Positions 36,501-47,824 of a stretch of DNA of 64,000 nucleotides are shown here, piece by piece; the first letter of the stretch is position 1; every line of letters starts with the position of its first letter. Location: the NCBI GenBank assembly GCA_016802295.1, contig JAESIW010000020.1:186001-250000 (forward strand), in the 5' to 3' direction. A program made the translations under genes and the position numbers. This stretch comes from Brachionus rotundiformis. Taxonomy: Eukaryota > Rotifera > Eurotatoria > Ploima > Brachionidae. The notes below the pieces were generated by a model. That model saw only the letters and a list, made by a program, of their open reading frames with translations. It had not been told where the DNA came from and ran no database searches.

Positions 36501-39500
36501 GTTGTATTTTATTTACTTTATTTATTTAATCTTTTTGGAAAATATCCTAGAATCATTGTGCTACGAACTCTGATTCGAGAGATTTAAAAAAAATCTTTTA
36601 TTTACTTTTAAGAAGAATATTTTAAAAAATATTTTCTAATTTCACTTAAAATTTAAATTAAATATTAATATTTTTTAAATTTTTTAATCAAAATTATCAT
36701 GAATCAATGTAATCCAGTTAAAGTTAGCCTAGTGGATCATTAAATTTCAATTAACTTTAATTGAACAAATATTTTTTTTAATCTTTTAAAAACTGATCAG
36801 TTATTAAATAAAGAACGATTTTGATGTAGTTATTTATTTGCTAATAAAAATCCACAAATAGCTTATTTCGATAAAAATTATAGTTTTTCATAAAATATAT
36901 ATGTTATGTCGAATTTTCTTTCTCCTATTAATAAAGAATTATTTTGACAAATTGAATCTGGTTTTAAATTATCGATGTCCAAATAATTTTCCCCATCAAA
37001 AATTTTCAATACAAAATGGTTCAAATGATGTAAATGATGTATGTTAATATTTTAGCCTTTTTAATTTTAGAAAACGGATAAGTTTTTAAAACTAATAAAA
37101 TTTTTCTTAAAAGTCTTTTTTTTTAATATCTATTAAAAAATGTATTTATATTTACTCATGTTCGCTGATATTCACGAATTTTGGAATATCATTAACTGAA
37201 GCGTTTGGAGAACTATTTGAAGCAATTAACAAATCAGGAAATATTTCATTCAAAAAAACAGGTTTTGAATGTGAAACTAAGGCGTTACACACATCTTTCC
37301 TAAAATTGTTAAGTTTTTTGGTTAAAATAATAGTCTTAAATTTTTTTTTCATTTTTTACCTTTCGGTTTCGACTCCATCTATTGACTAAATCATTCTTGC
37401 CCAACCAACTCCAAGAGTTTAAATTCGTCTTCTGCATTTACAATTAAGTATAAGATTTGATAAAATTTTATTTAAAATAAAATAAACAATAAATGTTATT
37501 AGATCATCTGGAGATTACTATTTTTTAGATTCAAAATTTAATGAAAATGTAAATAATGTTATCTGCAATTTAAAGACCTTTTTAAACATAGATGGAGTCG
37601 AAACCGAAAGGTAAAAAATGAAAAAAAAATTTAAGACTATTATTTTAACCAAAAAACTTAACAATTTTAGGAAAGATGTGTGTAACGCCTTAGTTTCACA
37701 TTCAAAACCTGTTTTTTTGAATGAAATATTTCCTGATTTGTTAATTGCTTCAAATAGTTCTCCAAACGCTTCAGTTAATGATATTCCAAAATTCGTGAAT
37801 ATCAGCGAACATGAGTAAATATAAATACATTTTTTAATAGATATTAAAAAAAAAGACTTTTAAGAAAAATTTTATTAGTTTTAAAAACTTATCCGTTTTC
37901 TAAAATTAAAAAGGCTAAAATATTAACATGCATCATTTACATCATTTGAACCATTTTGTATTGAAAATTTTTGATGGGGAAAATTATTTGGACATCGATA
38001 ATTTAAAACCAGATTCAATTTGTCAAAATAATTCTTTATTAATAGGAGAAAGAAAATTCGACATAACATATATATTTTATGAAAAACTATAATTTTTATC
38101 GAAATAAGCTATTTGTGGATTTTTATTAGCAAATAAATAACTACATCAAAATCGTTCTTTATTTAATAACTGATCAGTTTTTAAAAGATTAAAAAAAATA
38201 TTTGTTCAATTAAAGTTAATTGAAATTTAATGATCCACTAGGCTAACTTTAACTGGATTACATTGATTCATGATAATTTTGATTAAAAAATTTAAAAAAT
38301 ATTAATATTTAATTTAAATTTTAAGTGAAATTAGAAAATATTTTTTAAAATATTCTTCTTAAAAGTAAATAAAAGATTTTTTTTAAATCTCTCGAATCAG
38401 AGTTCGTAGCACAATGATTCTAGGATATTTTCCAAAAAGATTAAATAAATAAAGTAAATAAAATACAACTGATTATAATATTCGTTATTTAAATACAGAT
38501 AATAAAAATCAAATAATTAAAAGAAAATTATTTCCAAAATCTTTGTTTGAAAATCGATATTAAATCACTTGGTAAATCATTAAATCTAAAAATTTTGACA
38601 TATTCTTGTTCAAGATTCAGATAAATTTTTGTAGACTTTTATCTCTTAATTTAGAAGTACCAAAGTTGTCTTGTGGTTCCCAATTTAGTCTAAATAGTTG
38701 CCGAATAAAAAACCAATTTAAAACTGACTTTGTAAGGATAATATGCAAATTATCTACCAAAGCTGGTTGTGAAAAGAAAAAAGATTTATTTATATTATTA
38801 AATAAAACCATTATATAATTTGTTTAATGTAAAATTTGCATTTTATATTTTTTCAGCATCTAATCTGGAAACAAATTAGAAAAACTATTTACTCTTGTTG
38901 ATATGAATGAAAAAAATAAGAACTATTACTTTATACATTAGTCTTGCTAAATTAATCATCTAATTGACCAAAAATAATTTTTTAAAAGATAATAAACAAA
39001 ACATTTCAAGATTATCTAATACTTTTTTGTCTCATTCAACTGTTCTTTTTAAATGCGATACCAATTTCACAAAAAATTTAATTCATTAAGGCTGTCATAA
39101 ATCTGCATATTTTGGAAAAAAAATTAGACAGTTCTTCCTTTTCATGTTAAGGTAGCGTTTATTCTGTGTAAATTAAATCAAATTTTCTATTATACAACAA
39201 TGGCTTGATATCTTTAATTGTCATAAGAACCAAATTGTATCTGTTGCTCATCGTATCTTGTCCTTAAAAATTTTTTTAAAAATTTTTTCAAATAAAATTA
39301 TATAATATAATATAATTCTAATGACAACATAATGTAAATTCCAAAAAAAATAACTTCCAGTTTTCAAATTTTTTTATGAAACTGTTAATTAAATTATGGA
39401 TTAAAATTAAATTAATCTAATTTTATCAAAAATTTATTTTAGATAAACCTATTTAAAAAAAGTATTAATTAACGTTGCTTCAATCTTTAAATTAGACTTC

Positions 39501-42500
39501 GAAACTCAGACAAAATTAAATTTTACACACTAATAAAAATTTGACACTAAAACTTTTTATTTTTCTCAAAAATTATTATATTAATTTTCTTTAATTTTAT
39601 ACGCTTTAAAAACTAATAAAAAAAATCATATTCAATTTAATTTTAGAAAATCTTAAATATCAGTATCACAAAGATACTTAAGACCACAAGGATCATTTAT
39701 AAGATTACCAAAACTAATTAAATTTTAGAAAAAAATTGAGAAATTAAAAATTTAAATCAATAATGTCTATGTCCAAAAGCTGACGCAAGTGACCCGTAAA
39801 GCCAATTAAACATCAGATCGCCAGATATCGGTCCAATCCGATCCAACAAAACAATACTTCTTTTTTCTGACACAAAACTGTCTCCAATAAGCTAATAGCT
39901 ACATCAGCTGCCATCTTCATTTTCCAACAGAAATATATCAAGTCGCTAGAGCTGAGCACTAACTGAAAAAAGGCATCAAACCTGCTTTGGCTTAAACTGG
40001 TCGAGGTTGCCAGCAAAGGCCTCGACCTGTCACTCATCATCTCAAAGTTATTCCTATACTTAATCTAAATAGCACACCGTACAAACTCAAAGTAACCAGC
40101 GGCTTAGCTTGCCTCGAATATTAGCGATAGGTCCATCTCTATTTGCCCCAGGTCCATTAGTTTCAAACTTGCTGCCCAGTGTACCCACAATAAGCTACGA
40201 AACGACGCAGCGTCGCCAATTCAGCGTCATAAATCTGACCAAAAACCTGCTCAGGTTCGTACGCAACCAGCAAATAATGCCGAACAACGTGTTCAACGAC
40301 GGCACGCACTTTTTGAACGCGTCTATTCAGCACATATTCTAGCGGCTCGCTTCCAACTACATCAGCCCAAAAAACCTCAAGCAATACATGCGCTCGGACA
40401 CCGTGGTCGACAGCGGCCGAGACCGGAAGCTGCTGGCGCCGCTGAGCCACGTCAAATGCCTCATTAAAAACAGTCCGAGAGACAGCAGACAGTATGGCGG
40501 CGGCATCGTCTTTTTCGAGTTCAACATGATGGTCGAGGACTTCGGCTGCTTGTTCTTGGCGTCGATTACGCCGCAACTGTCAAACGCGCCGACCATCGTG
40601 GCCATGGGCATGGTGTCGTTTGAACGGCGTAGATTTGAATTCGATTGTCGTGCCTTAAATCAAAAATACTTGATTGGTGTCTAATTTGTACAGTGCTATT
40701 TATCATTACTGTGCTGTTAGTCTCCAAAAGACTAGTTTGTTCAGTAGTACCTTGAAAAGTTGAAGTAAAAATTTGCTCTGTAGTCGGGTGATTCTGAGTG
40801 GAAATGGATGCAATTGCTTCAGTGGTCAAGTTAAACTGCTCGGAGCTGTTCCAAGAGGGCCAGTGGTTGCATTTGGCCATATTGATGAGCCGAGCTGTGC
40901 TCAAGACAAGCAGGTTGAGTGTGTACGTGAACGGCAAGCTTGTGCGCAGCCAAAAATAGATCTATTTGAATTCGATAGCTGTGGCGCCCTGATCGGCCCA
41001 CTGCTGATGTTTCGGTCTCAGTCTGCGGTAGTTTGGCGCTAGACTGGCTGCCATCTCGTCGAAATGACACTGGCAAATTTTCACCGCGTCTACATTAAAA
41101 ACGAGAGCAATGCCATTGGCAAACAATTGAACATACAATGAGAGTGTGACGCCGTTGTTAATGTGCTTTATTTAACATTTTGGCTGGCTGTTTGCGACGA
41201 CAATGGCAATCAAAATTCTACTAATTAATTAACATTTTTAATTTTTTTGATAAATTATTTTAAATAAAAATTCAAATTGCAAACTGCAATTTTTCAAATT
41301 TTCTTTGTTATTTTTGAGCAAGATTGAGCAAAATGAAAATGAGCAAAATTTTTACTTTGCCCTAGCTAATGTATTTTCATTGATTAATTTAAGACAATTA
41401 ATCCCGCTAGTATGACCAGTTAAAGTTTTAATGCATTCCCAATTTGAGATATTCCATATCTTTATGGTATTATCATAACTGCCACTAGCTAATGTATTTT
41501 CATTGATTAATTTAAGACACTTAATCCCGCTAGTATGACCAGTTAAAGTTTTAATGCATTCCCAATTTGAGATATTCCATATCTTTATAGTATTATCCGA
41601 ACTGCCACTAGCTAATGTATTTTCATTGATTAATTTAAGACAATTAATCCCACTAGTATGACCAGTTAAAGTTTTAATGCATTCGCAATTTGAGATATTC
41701 CATATCTTTATAATTCCATTATAACTGCCACTGGCTAATGTATTTTCATTGATTAATTTAAGACAATAAATCCCGCTAGTATGACCAGTTAAAGTTTTAG
41801 TGCAATGCCAATTTCGGATATTCCAAATCTTTATGGTATTATCCCAACTGCCAGTAGCTAATGTATTTTCATTGATTAATTCAAGACAAGTAATCCCGCT
41901 AGTATGACCAGTTAAAGTTTTAATGCATTTCCAATTTGAGATATTCCAAATCTTTATGGTATTATCCCAACTGCCAGTAGCTAATTTAATTTTATTGATT
42001 AATTTAAGACAAGTTATCCCTCTAGTATGACCAGTTAAAGTTTTAGTAAATTCCCAATTTGAGATATTTCGAATTTTAATTTTTTCTTTTTCTAAATTAA
42101 ATCCTTGTATTTGTATTTCACCAATCAATTCATTTACTGATATATTTCTTTTATTGCATGAATATTTATTTTTTTTTAATTCTTCTTTTATTTTATTTTG
42201 AAAACAAATATTCTCGTTTATTTTATTATTGTAATCTTCTGTTATTTGCAATTTATCAAAAACATTTTCTTTACTTTCGATTTCTTCATTAAATTTTTCT
42301 GTTTTTAATATCTCGAATTTTTTAATTTTTATATTTCCTATAAATTCTTGTTTCTTTTCTTCTAATTTGTCAATCATTTCATTTCGTTGATCGTTTATAT
42401 CTTTTATCATTTTCTCAACATTTAGATCAATTTCATTCACTATGTTATCGAAATGATTTTCAATATAAATTTCTAAATTATTTTCTCTTAATTTTTCTAA

Positions 42501-42677
42501 TTCACATTCAATCTTTTTTCTTCTTATTGCCAATTTATTTATTGGATAATTTAATATTTCTGCTACATTTACATCATGCTTCTTGCATTCTGGGCATATA
42601 AAACTTGATTCTCTTTTCATTATATTTTTATAAGTAGTCCATTTTTCGCAAGTTAGTCTTATCTTGACTTCTTCCAT
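33555..42677 (-). CDS. WD40-repeat gene copy A, interrupted by palindromic insertion
   Basis: The ATG is at 42,677 (MEEVKIRL). The main part runs to 41,362, and the last 46 bases and the stop (33,557-33,555) lie beyond the insertion. Leaving out the insertion and one copy of the 8-bp duplication gives a single 453-residue frame. The N-terminus has a CPEC pair near residue 30 that looks like a reduced zinc finger, then a lysine/glutamate-rich coiled coil (about 45-200), then WD40 repeats of exactly 41 residues (GHTSGI..LKLINENTLASGS.DNTIKIWN). Repeats are near-identical at DNA level (123-bp period). The insertion truncates the last blade, ending the protein at ...NTLARAK. The role is unknown. 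Highly homogenised WD40 arrays are known in fungal recognition genes, but that parallel is only a suggestion. Confidence 0.8.
33740..35210 (-). pseudogene. Captured BEACH-family (WDFY3-like) gene fragment, left arm
   Basis: This is the mirror of 39,760-41,230 and carries the same GC-rich, broken coding sequence on the minus strand. See the right-arm entry for the residues. GC content is clearly higher than anything else in the window. Confidence 0.5.
35220..37150. other. AT-rich inner half of left arm
   Basis: Non-coding as far as I can see, mirrored at 37,820-39,750. Short frames at 36,152-36,364 (minus) and its mirror 38,606-38,818 (plus) encode a lysine-rich stretch with scattered cysteines. 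I cannot tell whether they are exons. Confidence 0.35.
37152..37352 (-). CDS. Left-arm copy of element ORF
   Basis: This mirrors 37,618-37,818. It encodes the segment KDVCNALVSHSKPVFLNEIF and onwards, preceded by what reads as an intron. The upstream exon lies in the loop and exists only once, so this left copy lacks it. Confidence 0.35.
   Translation of the reverse strand: MKKKFKTIILTKKLNNFRKDVCNALVSHSKPVFLNEIFPDLLIASNSSPNASVNDIPKFVNISEHE
37503..37814 (+). CDS. Putative two-exon reading frame from loop into right arm
   Basis: An AG at 37,501-37,502 opens 37,503-37,610 (SGDYYFLDSKFNENVNNVIC...). A GT donor follows at 37,611. An AG at 37,669-37,670 opens 37,671-37,814 (KDVCNALVSHSKPVFLNEIF...). 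The join AG|G keeps frame, giving about 84 codons. The first exon is mostly in the unpaired loop. I do not recognise the product. It is the best candidate for an element-encoded protein, together with a further open stretch near 37,960-38,090 (FDGENYLDIDNLKPDSIC). Confidence 0.35.
39760..41230 (+). pseudogene. Captured BEACH-family (WDFY3-like) gene fragment, right arm
   Basis: The frame from about 40,109 to 40,684 encodes natural-looking protein (INLTKNLLRFVRNQQIMPNN, later VFFEFNMMVEDFGCLFLASI) with one in-frame TAG at 40,343. A second block encodes EGQWLHLAILMSRAVLKTS (about 40,850-40,906) and LSVYVNGKLVRSQK. Then come FRSQSAVVW and GCHLVEMTLANF at about 41,010-41,080, and QLNIQ before a stop. 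This order matches my recollection of the concanavalin-like region of WDFY3/ALFY-type BEACH proteins. Stops at TAG 40,948 and elsewhere, and frame changes, show it is a broken capture. GC is near 50 percent against about 27 percent around it. Confidence 0.5.
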
Positions 42678-42947
42678 TTTCTTAATCACTTTTTAAATTT
42701 TTTTGGGAAAAGTCTTTTGACGCATAAAAAAATACCTTTTAGCACGAATTTTTTTCGCATAAACAAAAATTAAAAATTATGGCATAAAAAATTTGTTAAA
42801 AAAGATTATGCTTTTTTTAGACAAGTTAATTTTGACAGAGTAAATTTATACAAAGTAATTTCTGACACTTGAGTTTTCGACAAACTTTATATAGAAAACT
42901 TTATTATTAAATTTACAATCGACGAGTTACTACACTCATTAGAAACT

Positions 42948-43860
42948 TTGAATTTGAATCTTATCTTAATAAGATCAACAAGAAATAAAAAAGATGGTTC
43001 TCCCAGTTGGTTGTTGGTAGATGATTTTGAGTACAAAGTCAGCTATGAAGGAATCAATGAAAAAATTACATGGCGCTGCAATAACTCCGAATTTCCTATT
43101 GTAGCGGGGCTATCTTTTCTCAAGGCCATAAAAAGCTAATTTCAATTTAAGAGAACATGAGAATACAGCGACAATTAAGACCCAAGTAAAATCAATCAAA
43201 TCTTCGATCAAAGAAATGGCTAAAAATAATCCGGACACCAAGCCGAGATAAATAATCATGGTGTACCAGAAAAGTGTGAGTTATTAGGCAAACTTATTAT
43301 CTTACAACGCCGCTAGGAAGTTATGTAGTTAACTCGCGAGAGAACTCATATGCAGATTACGAAATTCCTACTGATCTTAATTTCCAAATAGATGAAGTTT
43401 ATACAAAAACACCTTAACAAGAAGATTTTGTCTTATTCGATTACTCAAGTTGTGAAAACAATAGTTATCGAATTTTGATTTTTTCGACCAAAAAAAATCT
43501 TCAATTATTAAATGAGTAAAAATTCTGGTTGTGTAACGGTACATTTGACGCAGCGTCTGCTATTTTTAAGCAATTATTTAGCATTTATATTATTAAAAAT
43601 CGTAAAAGTTTAGTACTAGTCTTGCACTTTTAACCAAAATTAATTTCGTGTGATTTCGAGTTGGCAATCATAAATGCCGTAGAAGAACGTCCCAGACGCA
43701 GAAGTATGTGGATGCTTCTTTCACTTTAAAGAAATCTATTTGCCGTCATATTCAGTCAGAAGGTTTGTCATCTGAATACACCGAAGTAACCAACGCTGGT
43801 TACTTAGTCAGGCTGTATTCAAAAATTTTCAGTAGCTTTTTTTAAATACCTTGTTATTTA
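42948..43860 (+). pseudogene. FLYWCH/MULE transposase relic
   Basis: Residues WLLVDDFEYKVSYEG and ITWRCN are a FLYWCH zinc-finger start. Downstream, across frame breaks, FWLCNGTFDAASAIFKQLF near 43,520-43,580 and SCDFELAIINAVEE near 43,650-43,690 match the MULE transposase layout (W.cDGTF ... D.E.A). Several stops break it. It lies just upstream of WD40 copy A. The equivalent position in copy B (after 54,185) instead has a reverse transcriptase. Confidence 0.7.
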
Positions 43861-44181
43861 TCTAATAAATAGTTTTGATAAGAATTTATCCTATCTTTTA
43901 TAAAATAACAAAAAATCTCATTATCTTTCTAATTAAAAAAAAAACACTTTTAAATCTGCTGCTTTGTTTAAAAATTCAAATCCATTGTTTTATGCAGGCT
44001 TACCTAGTTTGTCTGGAAGTTAATGTTTCCATTCTGCTTTTTAAAAAATATCATTCTCGAATAAAGAATTAAAATCATTTTACATTAATAAATGTTTATT
44101 AAATTAAATTTCAAGTTTATAAAAATTTAATGAAAATAAAAATTTGTAAACGATACGAAAATATAAAGGATTTTTAGGATT

Positions 44182-44685
44182 CTATTTGAAAACCACTGTT
44201 GAGAGCATGGCGCCCATACATTGGACAATATTATTGGTCATTAATTTGTCAACATTTTCTTCCAAGTGTCTTTTTGGATCTTGTTTTCCCACATTCTTGA
44301 TAGCCAACTGCTCAGGTGTCATTTTTTCCTCATCTTCCAAAGCTTTGTTGTAATTTTTGGCCAAATCAAGCATTGATTTGACTTTTTCCTCATTTAACTT
44401 GCAATGTTCAGTATAGTCTTGGAGATTAAGTCCATCTATCCAGCTTTTTTTGTTCAAGTTTAGCAGCATTTTCTGCTCCAACTCGTTCTTGCGGTAATTT
44501 ATCGAAATGGAATAATAGTGTCTGTTAAGTCCATGAATAAGAGCCTGAATGGACGGCTTTTGCAAGTGACCCAAATTGGAGGTTGTTTGACGTGGCTCAT
44601 GTTCAAGCACCATAGTGTTAGGATTGATCAGCCTAAAGGCATCTATGACCACCTTTCCTTTCACCCTTTGGATCGGGTCGACCAC
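44182..44685 (-). CDS. Unrecognised 167-codon ORF, copy A
   Basis: The frame is open with a well-formed, charged, helix-rich product: [20 protein letters not shown] near the middle, then a lysine/glutamate-rich segment, ending [11 protein letters not shown]. There is no ATG at the 5' edge. The open frame begins about 15 bases upstream at a stop, so an upstream exon may be missing. A second copy at 56,135-56,638 is also open, with about ten amino-acid changes. I do not recognise the family. Confidence 0.45.
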   Translation of the reverse strand: MVDPIQRVKGKVVIDAFRLINPNTMVLEHEPRQTTSNLGHLQKPSIQALIHGLNRHYYSISINYRKNELEQKMLLNLNKKSWIDGLNLQDYTEHCKLNEEKVKSMLDLAKNYNKALEDEEKMTPEQLAIKNVGKQDPKRHLEENVDKLMTNNIVQCMGAMLSTVVFK

Positions 44686-44889
44686 AACATCAACAGATCA
44701 TTTTTTAATTTATTATTAGACGCCATATATACTCATTTTTATATGATTGGATAAATAATCTCTTACAACCATGCATTTCTTTAAATTTTATTTTACATAC
44801 ATTCCAAAAGCTTTTAATGCATTTGGTTCAAGCGCTTTTAAAATTAGAAAATTTAAATTTAATTTAACAAAACGGAAAAGTTTAAAATG

Positions 44890-47824
44890 AGATTACCAGT
44901 ATCTAGATCTAAAAAAATATGCTATGATTTACAGTCTTATGTGTGAAATTTTTAAAACTTGGAAAGCTTATTGTATGATGCCCAGCAGTCAGAGTTCCGT
45001 TTCTTCGCCAAATTTACAACATTTAGATTTTTCACAAGATCTAACACTCTCAACTACGCCAAAGTCAATAAGCTTAAAATATATTTATATGGCATGAACC
45101 AATCTATTACTCAGTGTTGACAATTTAAAATCAAACTAAATTTTGGACACGTACCAATCATCATCTAGTGTTCTTGACAAAATGGTAAATGTTTCCTCTA
45201 TGCATTTGAGTATGAACAATGAGACTGAAATACAATCAAAAAGTATCCAAGTTAAAATTGATCGCATGCTCACAGATCAAGTGACAAATAAAAAATTGAA
45301 TTTCAATTCTGGAGAGTTCACTTTGCCTAAACTAAATGTCACAGACACAGTCTTAATGATTAAAAGTTTTTTTTTGCCAAAAATAATTGCCAACACAAAT
45401 CCAAGCTTAAATGACTCTAGGATGGTTAGTCTAAGTATTTATGCAGAAGATGGCCATGAAATAAAAGTAAACAACTCGAATTTTAAAATTAATATTAATC
45501 GCAATTTGGACTCCAATCAAACCCAATTTAAAAATTTTACCAAAATCTCAAGAGATAAATATGCTATCATTCAAGTTGATCTATTTGATACAAATTCTTC
45601 AATTAATTTACAAATAAAGCCCACAAATGAGACATCATACTTTGTTCTAATAGGATATGGCACTAGACCAAATTTTGAAAGCAATCTTTTCGACGAAGCA
45701 GCAATATTTTGCCAAAATGACCTTATTTATCCCAAAGACTATTTTCAAGTATCACTAAGTCCGGACAGAATAAAAGAAATGTTAACATATAATAAATTTG
45801 ATAAAATTTATTTTGCTATCAGCGAAATAAATGATGATCCAAACAAATATTGTCTAAATAATAGTTTGGAGACAAGATTTTTCAATTCAACACCAAAAAA
45901 TATAAGCATAAATGGAGACTTTTTGTACCAAGTTTATTCAAGTGAGTGTTTCTTTTTTGATACCCAATTGGGTGAGTGGACATCGAGTGGATTAGAACTG
46001 GACGATAAGGAAACAAGTATTTCACAAACAAGTTGTCGATCAGCTCATCTGACAGATTTTGCAGGAAGCTTTATTGTGTTGCCGGCCAAAATAGACTTTG
46101 AAAATGTGTTTGCCAATTCAGGATTTAACCAAAATCCGACTATTTACATCACAGTGATTGTGGTATGTTCAAGTTACTTAATAATGTCGATAGTGTGTTT
46201 ATATATGGATAGGAAAGATAAGACAAAGAGCAAAGTTTACTTTTTGGACAATATGCCAGAATGAAACTATTTTTATGAGATAAATGTTTTTACCGGTTCG
46301 AGAAAAGACCCCGGTACCAAGTCAAATGTAAAAATAAATTTATATGGCATGAACTCAGAGTCTTTTGTGAGAGCATTAAAGTCTACCAATGACAAAGAAA
46401 ATAAGCACTTGTTTCAGAGAAGCTCAATGGACACGTTTATCATGGGAGTCGAGGCTCCCCTTGGAAGCTTGTTTCATTGTCGAGTCTTTCATGACAATTC
46501 AGCTAAAAATCGCCAAGATTCGTCATGGTTTTTGAAGCACATAATTGTCACAGATATGCAAACAAATGAGAAGTTTATCTTTATATCCAAACAATGGTAA
46601 ATAAATGTTGTTTAAATTTAAATATAAATTTTAAGATTTTTTAGATTAGAGAGCTAATTAATTTAAGAATGAATAATTGTTTTATCAATAGACACTTTTA
46701 TTGATAGCTAGTGTTAAGACTAAAAAGATACTTTTAGAATCATTAATGGAACCTTGAAATAGATACGATTTTAAAGAGATAATATTAATATCTTCCATAT
46801 TTTAGCTAAATTTTTTCTTAATCAAAACTAGAAAAAAATATAAAAATTAAGTAATTAAAGTTATCTTGATAAAAATATCTTATTTAATAGTATTTTAGTA
46901 ATAAGCAAAAATACTACAAAAAACAGATTAGTTTGTTTTTTTTATCTATTCTTTATCTTTTTTTTATTTATAAATAGCCATAGAGGTCAACTGCCCAAAG
47001 ATTGTTATAACTTGTTTTTTGAATTAAATTCTACATGCTGTTTGTGGTGTTTTTTATAGTAAAAGAAATAAGAAGAATGTATAAACTTGGTTTTAAGTAT
47101 TTGACACAAATTTCGAATTATGTTGAGTGGACAATTTTTGCATTCTCTTGGGCAGCGTTCTCAATTTATCTTTACAGACAATATGCCAAAGATGACCTTT
47201 TTGAGAAAATAAAAGCAAAAGATAAACTGGTCAGACTGCAGCTGCTCTCTTACTGGAATGACGTTCTTGGAATGCTGTTTGGCTTCTTGAGTTTGTTTGG
47301 TACTTTGAAATTTTTGAAACTTCTTCGAACCAATCGAAACATATCAATGTTCGTGTATACACTCAAAGCCTCACTCTGGGATCTGGTCAATTTTTCAATT
47401 TTGTTCTTTGCCGTGTTTTTGGCTTTTGTACAACTGGTATACGTAATCGAGCACCAAAATTCCAAAGAGTATTCAACCTTTATCACCACTTTTGAGACCC
47501 TTTTGGAATGATTTTGAGCAAGTTGCCAAGCAACATTTATCATGGCAATAATACTACAAACAAAATTCTCATTAGTATCGTATTCTATTTGATAATAGTT
47601 TTTTTAATGTAAATATTTTGATTAAAATTTTGACTGATAATTTTGAAATGTTTAGAAATGAGTCGAAAAAAAAGTCGAATAGCTCAATTTTATTTGAGTT
47701 TTTTAGAGAAAAGATAACAAAACTAAAGGAGAAAATTTACAAAATTTTTCAAAATAATCACGTAGAAGCCAATTCGATCAGTGTTCGGGATGTCGAATTG
47801 GAAACTTTTGAAAAATTGGACTAA
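44890..47824 (+). pseudogene. Polycystin-1-like C-terminal region, copy A
   Basis: The frame 45,143-46,264 encodes a GAIN-like domain with N-glycosylation sites and two late cysteines. It ends in a GPS-like region (SCRSAHLTDFAGSFIVLP), then a TM helix (TVIVVCSSYLIMSIVCLYM). A TGA at 46,262 replaces the Trp of the PLAT start (copy B has TGG). The PLAT domain continues in the same frame to 46,596 (FHCRVFHDNSAKN). After an intron, 47,035-47,511 encodes the PKD channel part (FFIVKEIRRMYKLGFKYLTQ, and an F..FETLLE pore region). Frameshifts lie near 47,509 and 47,612 before a C-terminal coiled tail. TM2 to about S2 is missing. This is a pseudogene of a calcium-permeable receptor-channel family. Confidence 0.75.
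46597..46976 (+). other. Intron of polycystin copy A
   Basis: A GTAAATAA donor after AAACAATG and an AG before CCATAGAGG bound an AT-rich stretch without coding signal. It is longer than other introns here, and the following exon does not continue the expected membrane region. Confidence 0.45.

Larger units (their letters stand above)
33609..41361. mobile_element. 7,753-bp palindromic foldback-type element with 8-bp TSD
   Basis: Position p pairs with 74,970-p across the whole element without indels, so the arms 33,609-37,382 and 37,588-41,361 (3,774 bp each) are near-perfect inverted copies around a 205-bp loop (37,383-37,587). I found one arm mismatch (37,040 versus 37,930). Both ends read GGCAAAGTAAAAATTTTGCTC inward and carry repeated TTGCTC subterminal motifs. 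CTAGCTAA flanks the element at 33,601-33,608 and 41,362-41,369. Removing the element plus one copy restores the WD40 frame, so this is a real insertion. An 8-bp duplication is typical of hAT and some other DNA transposons and of foldback elements. No recognisable transposase is visible. Confidence 0.85.
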
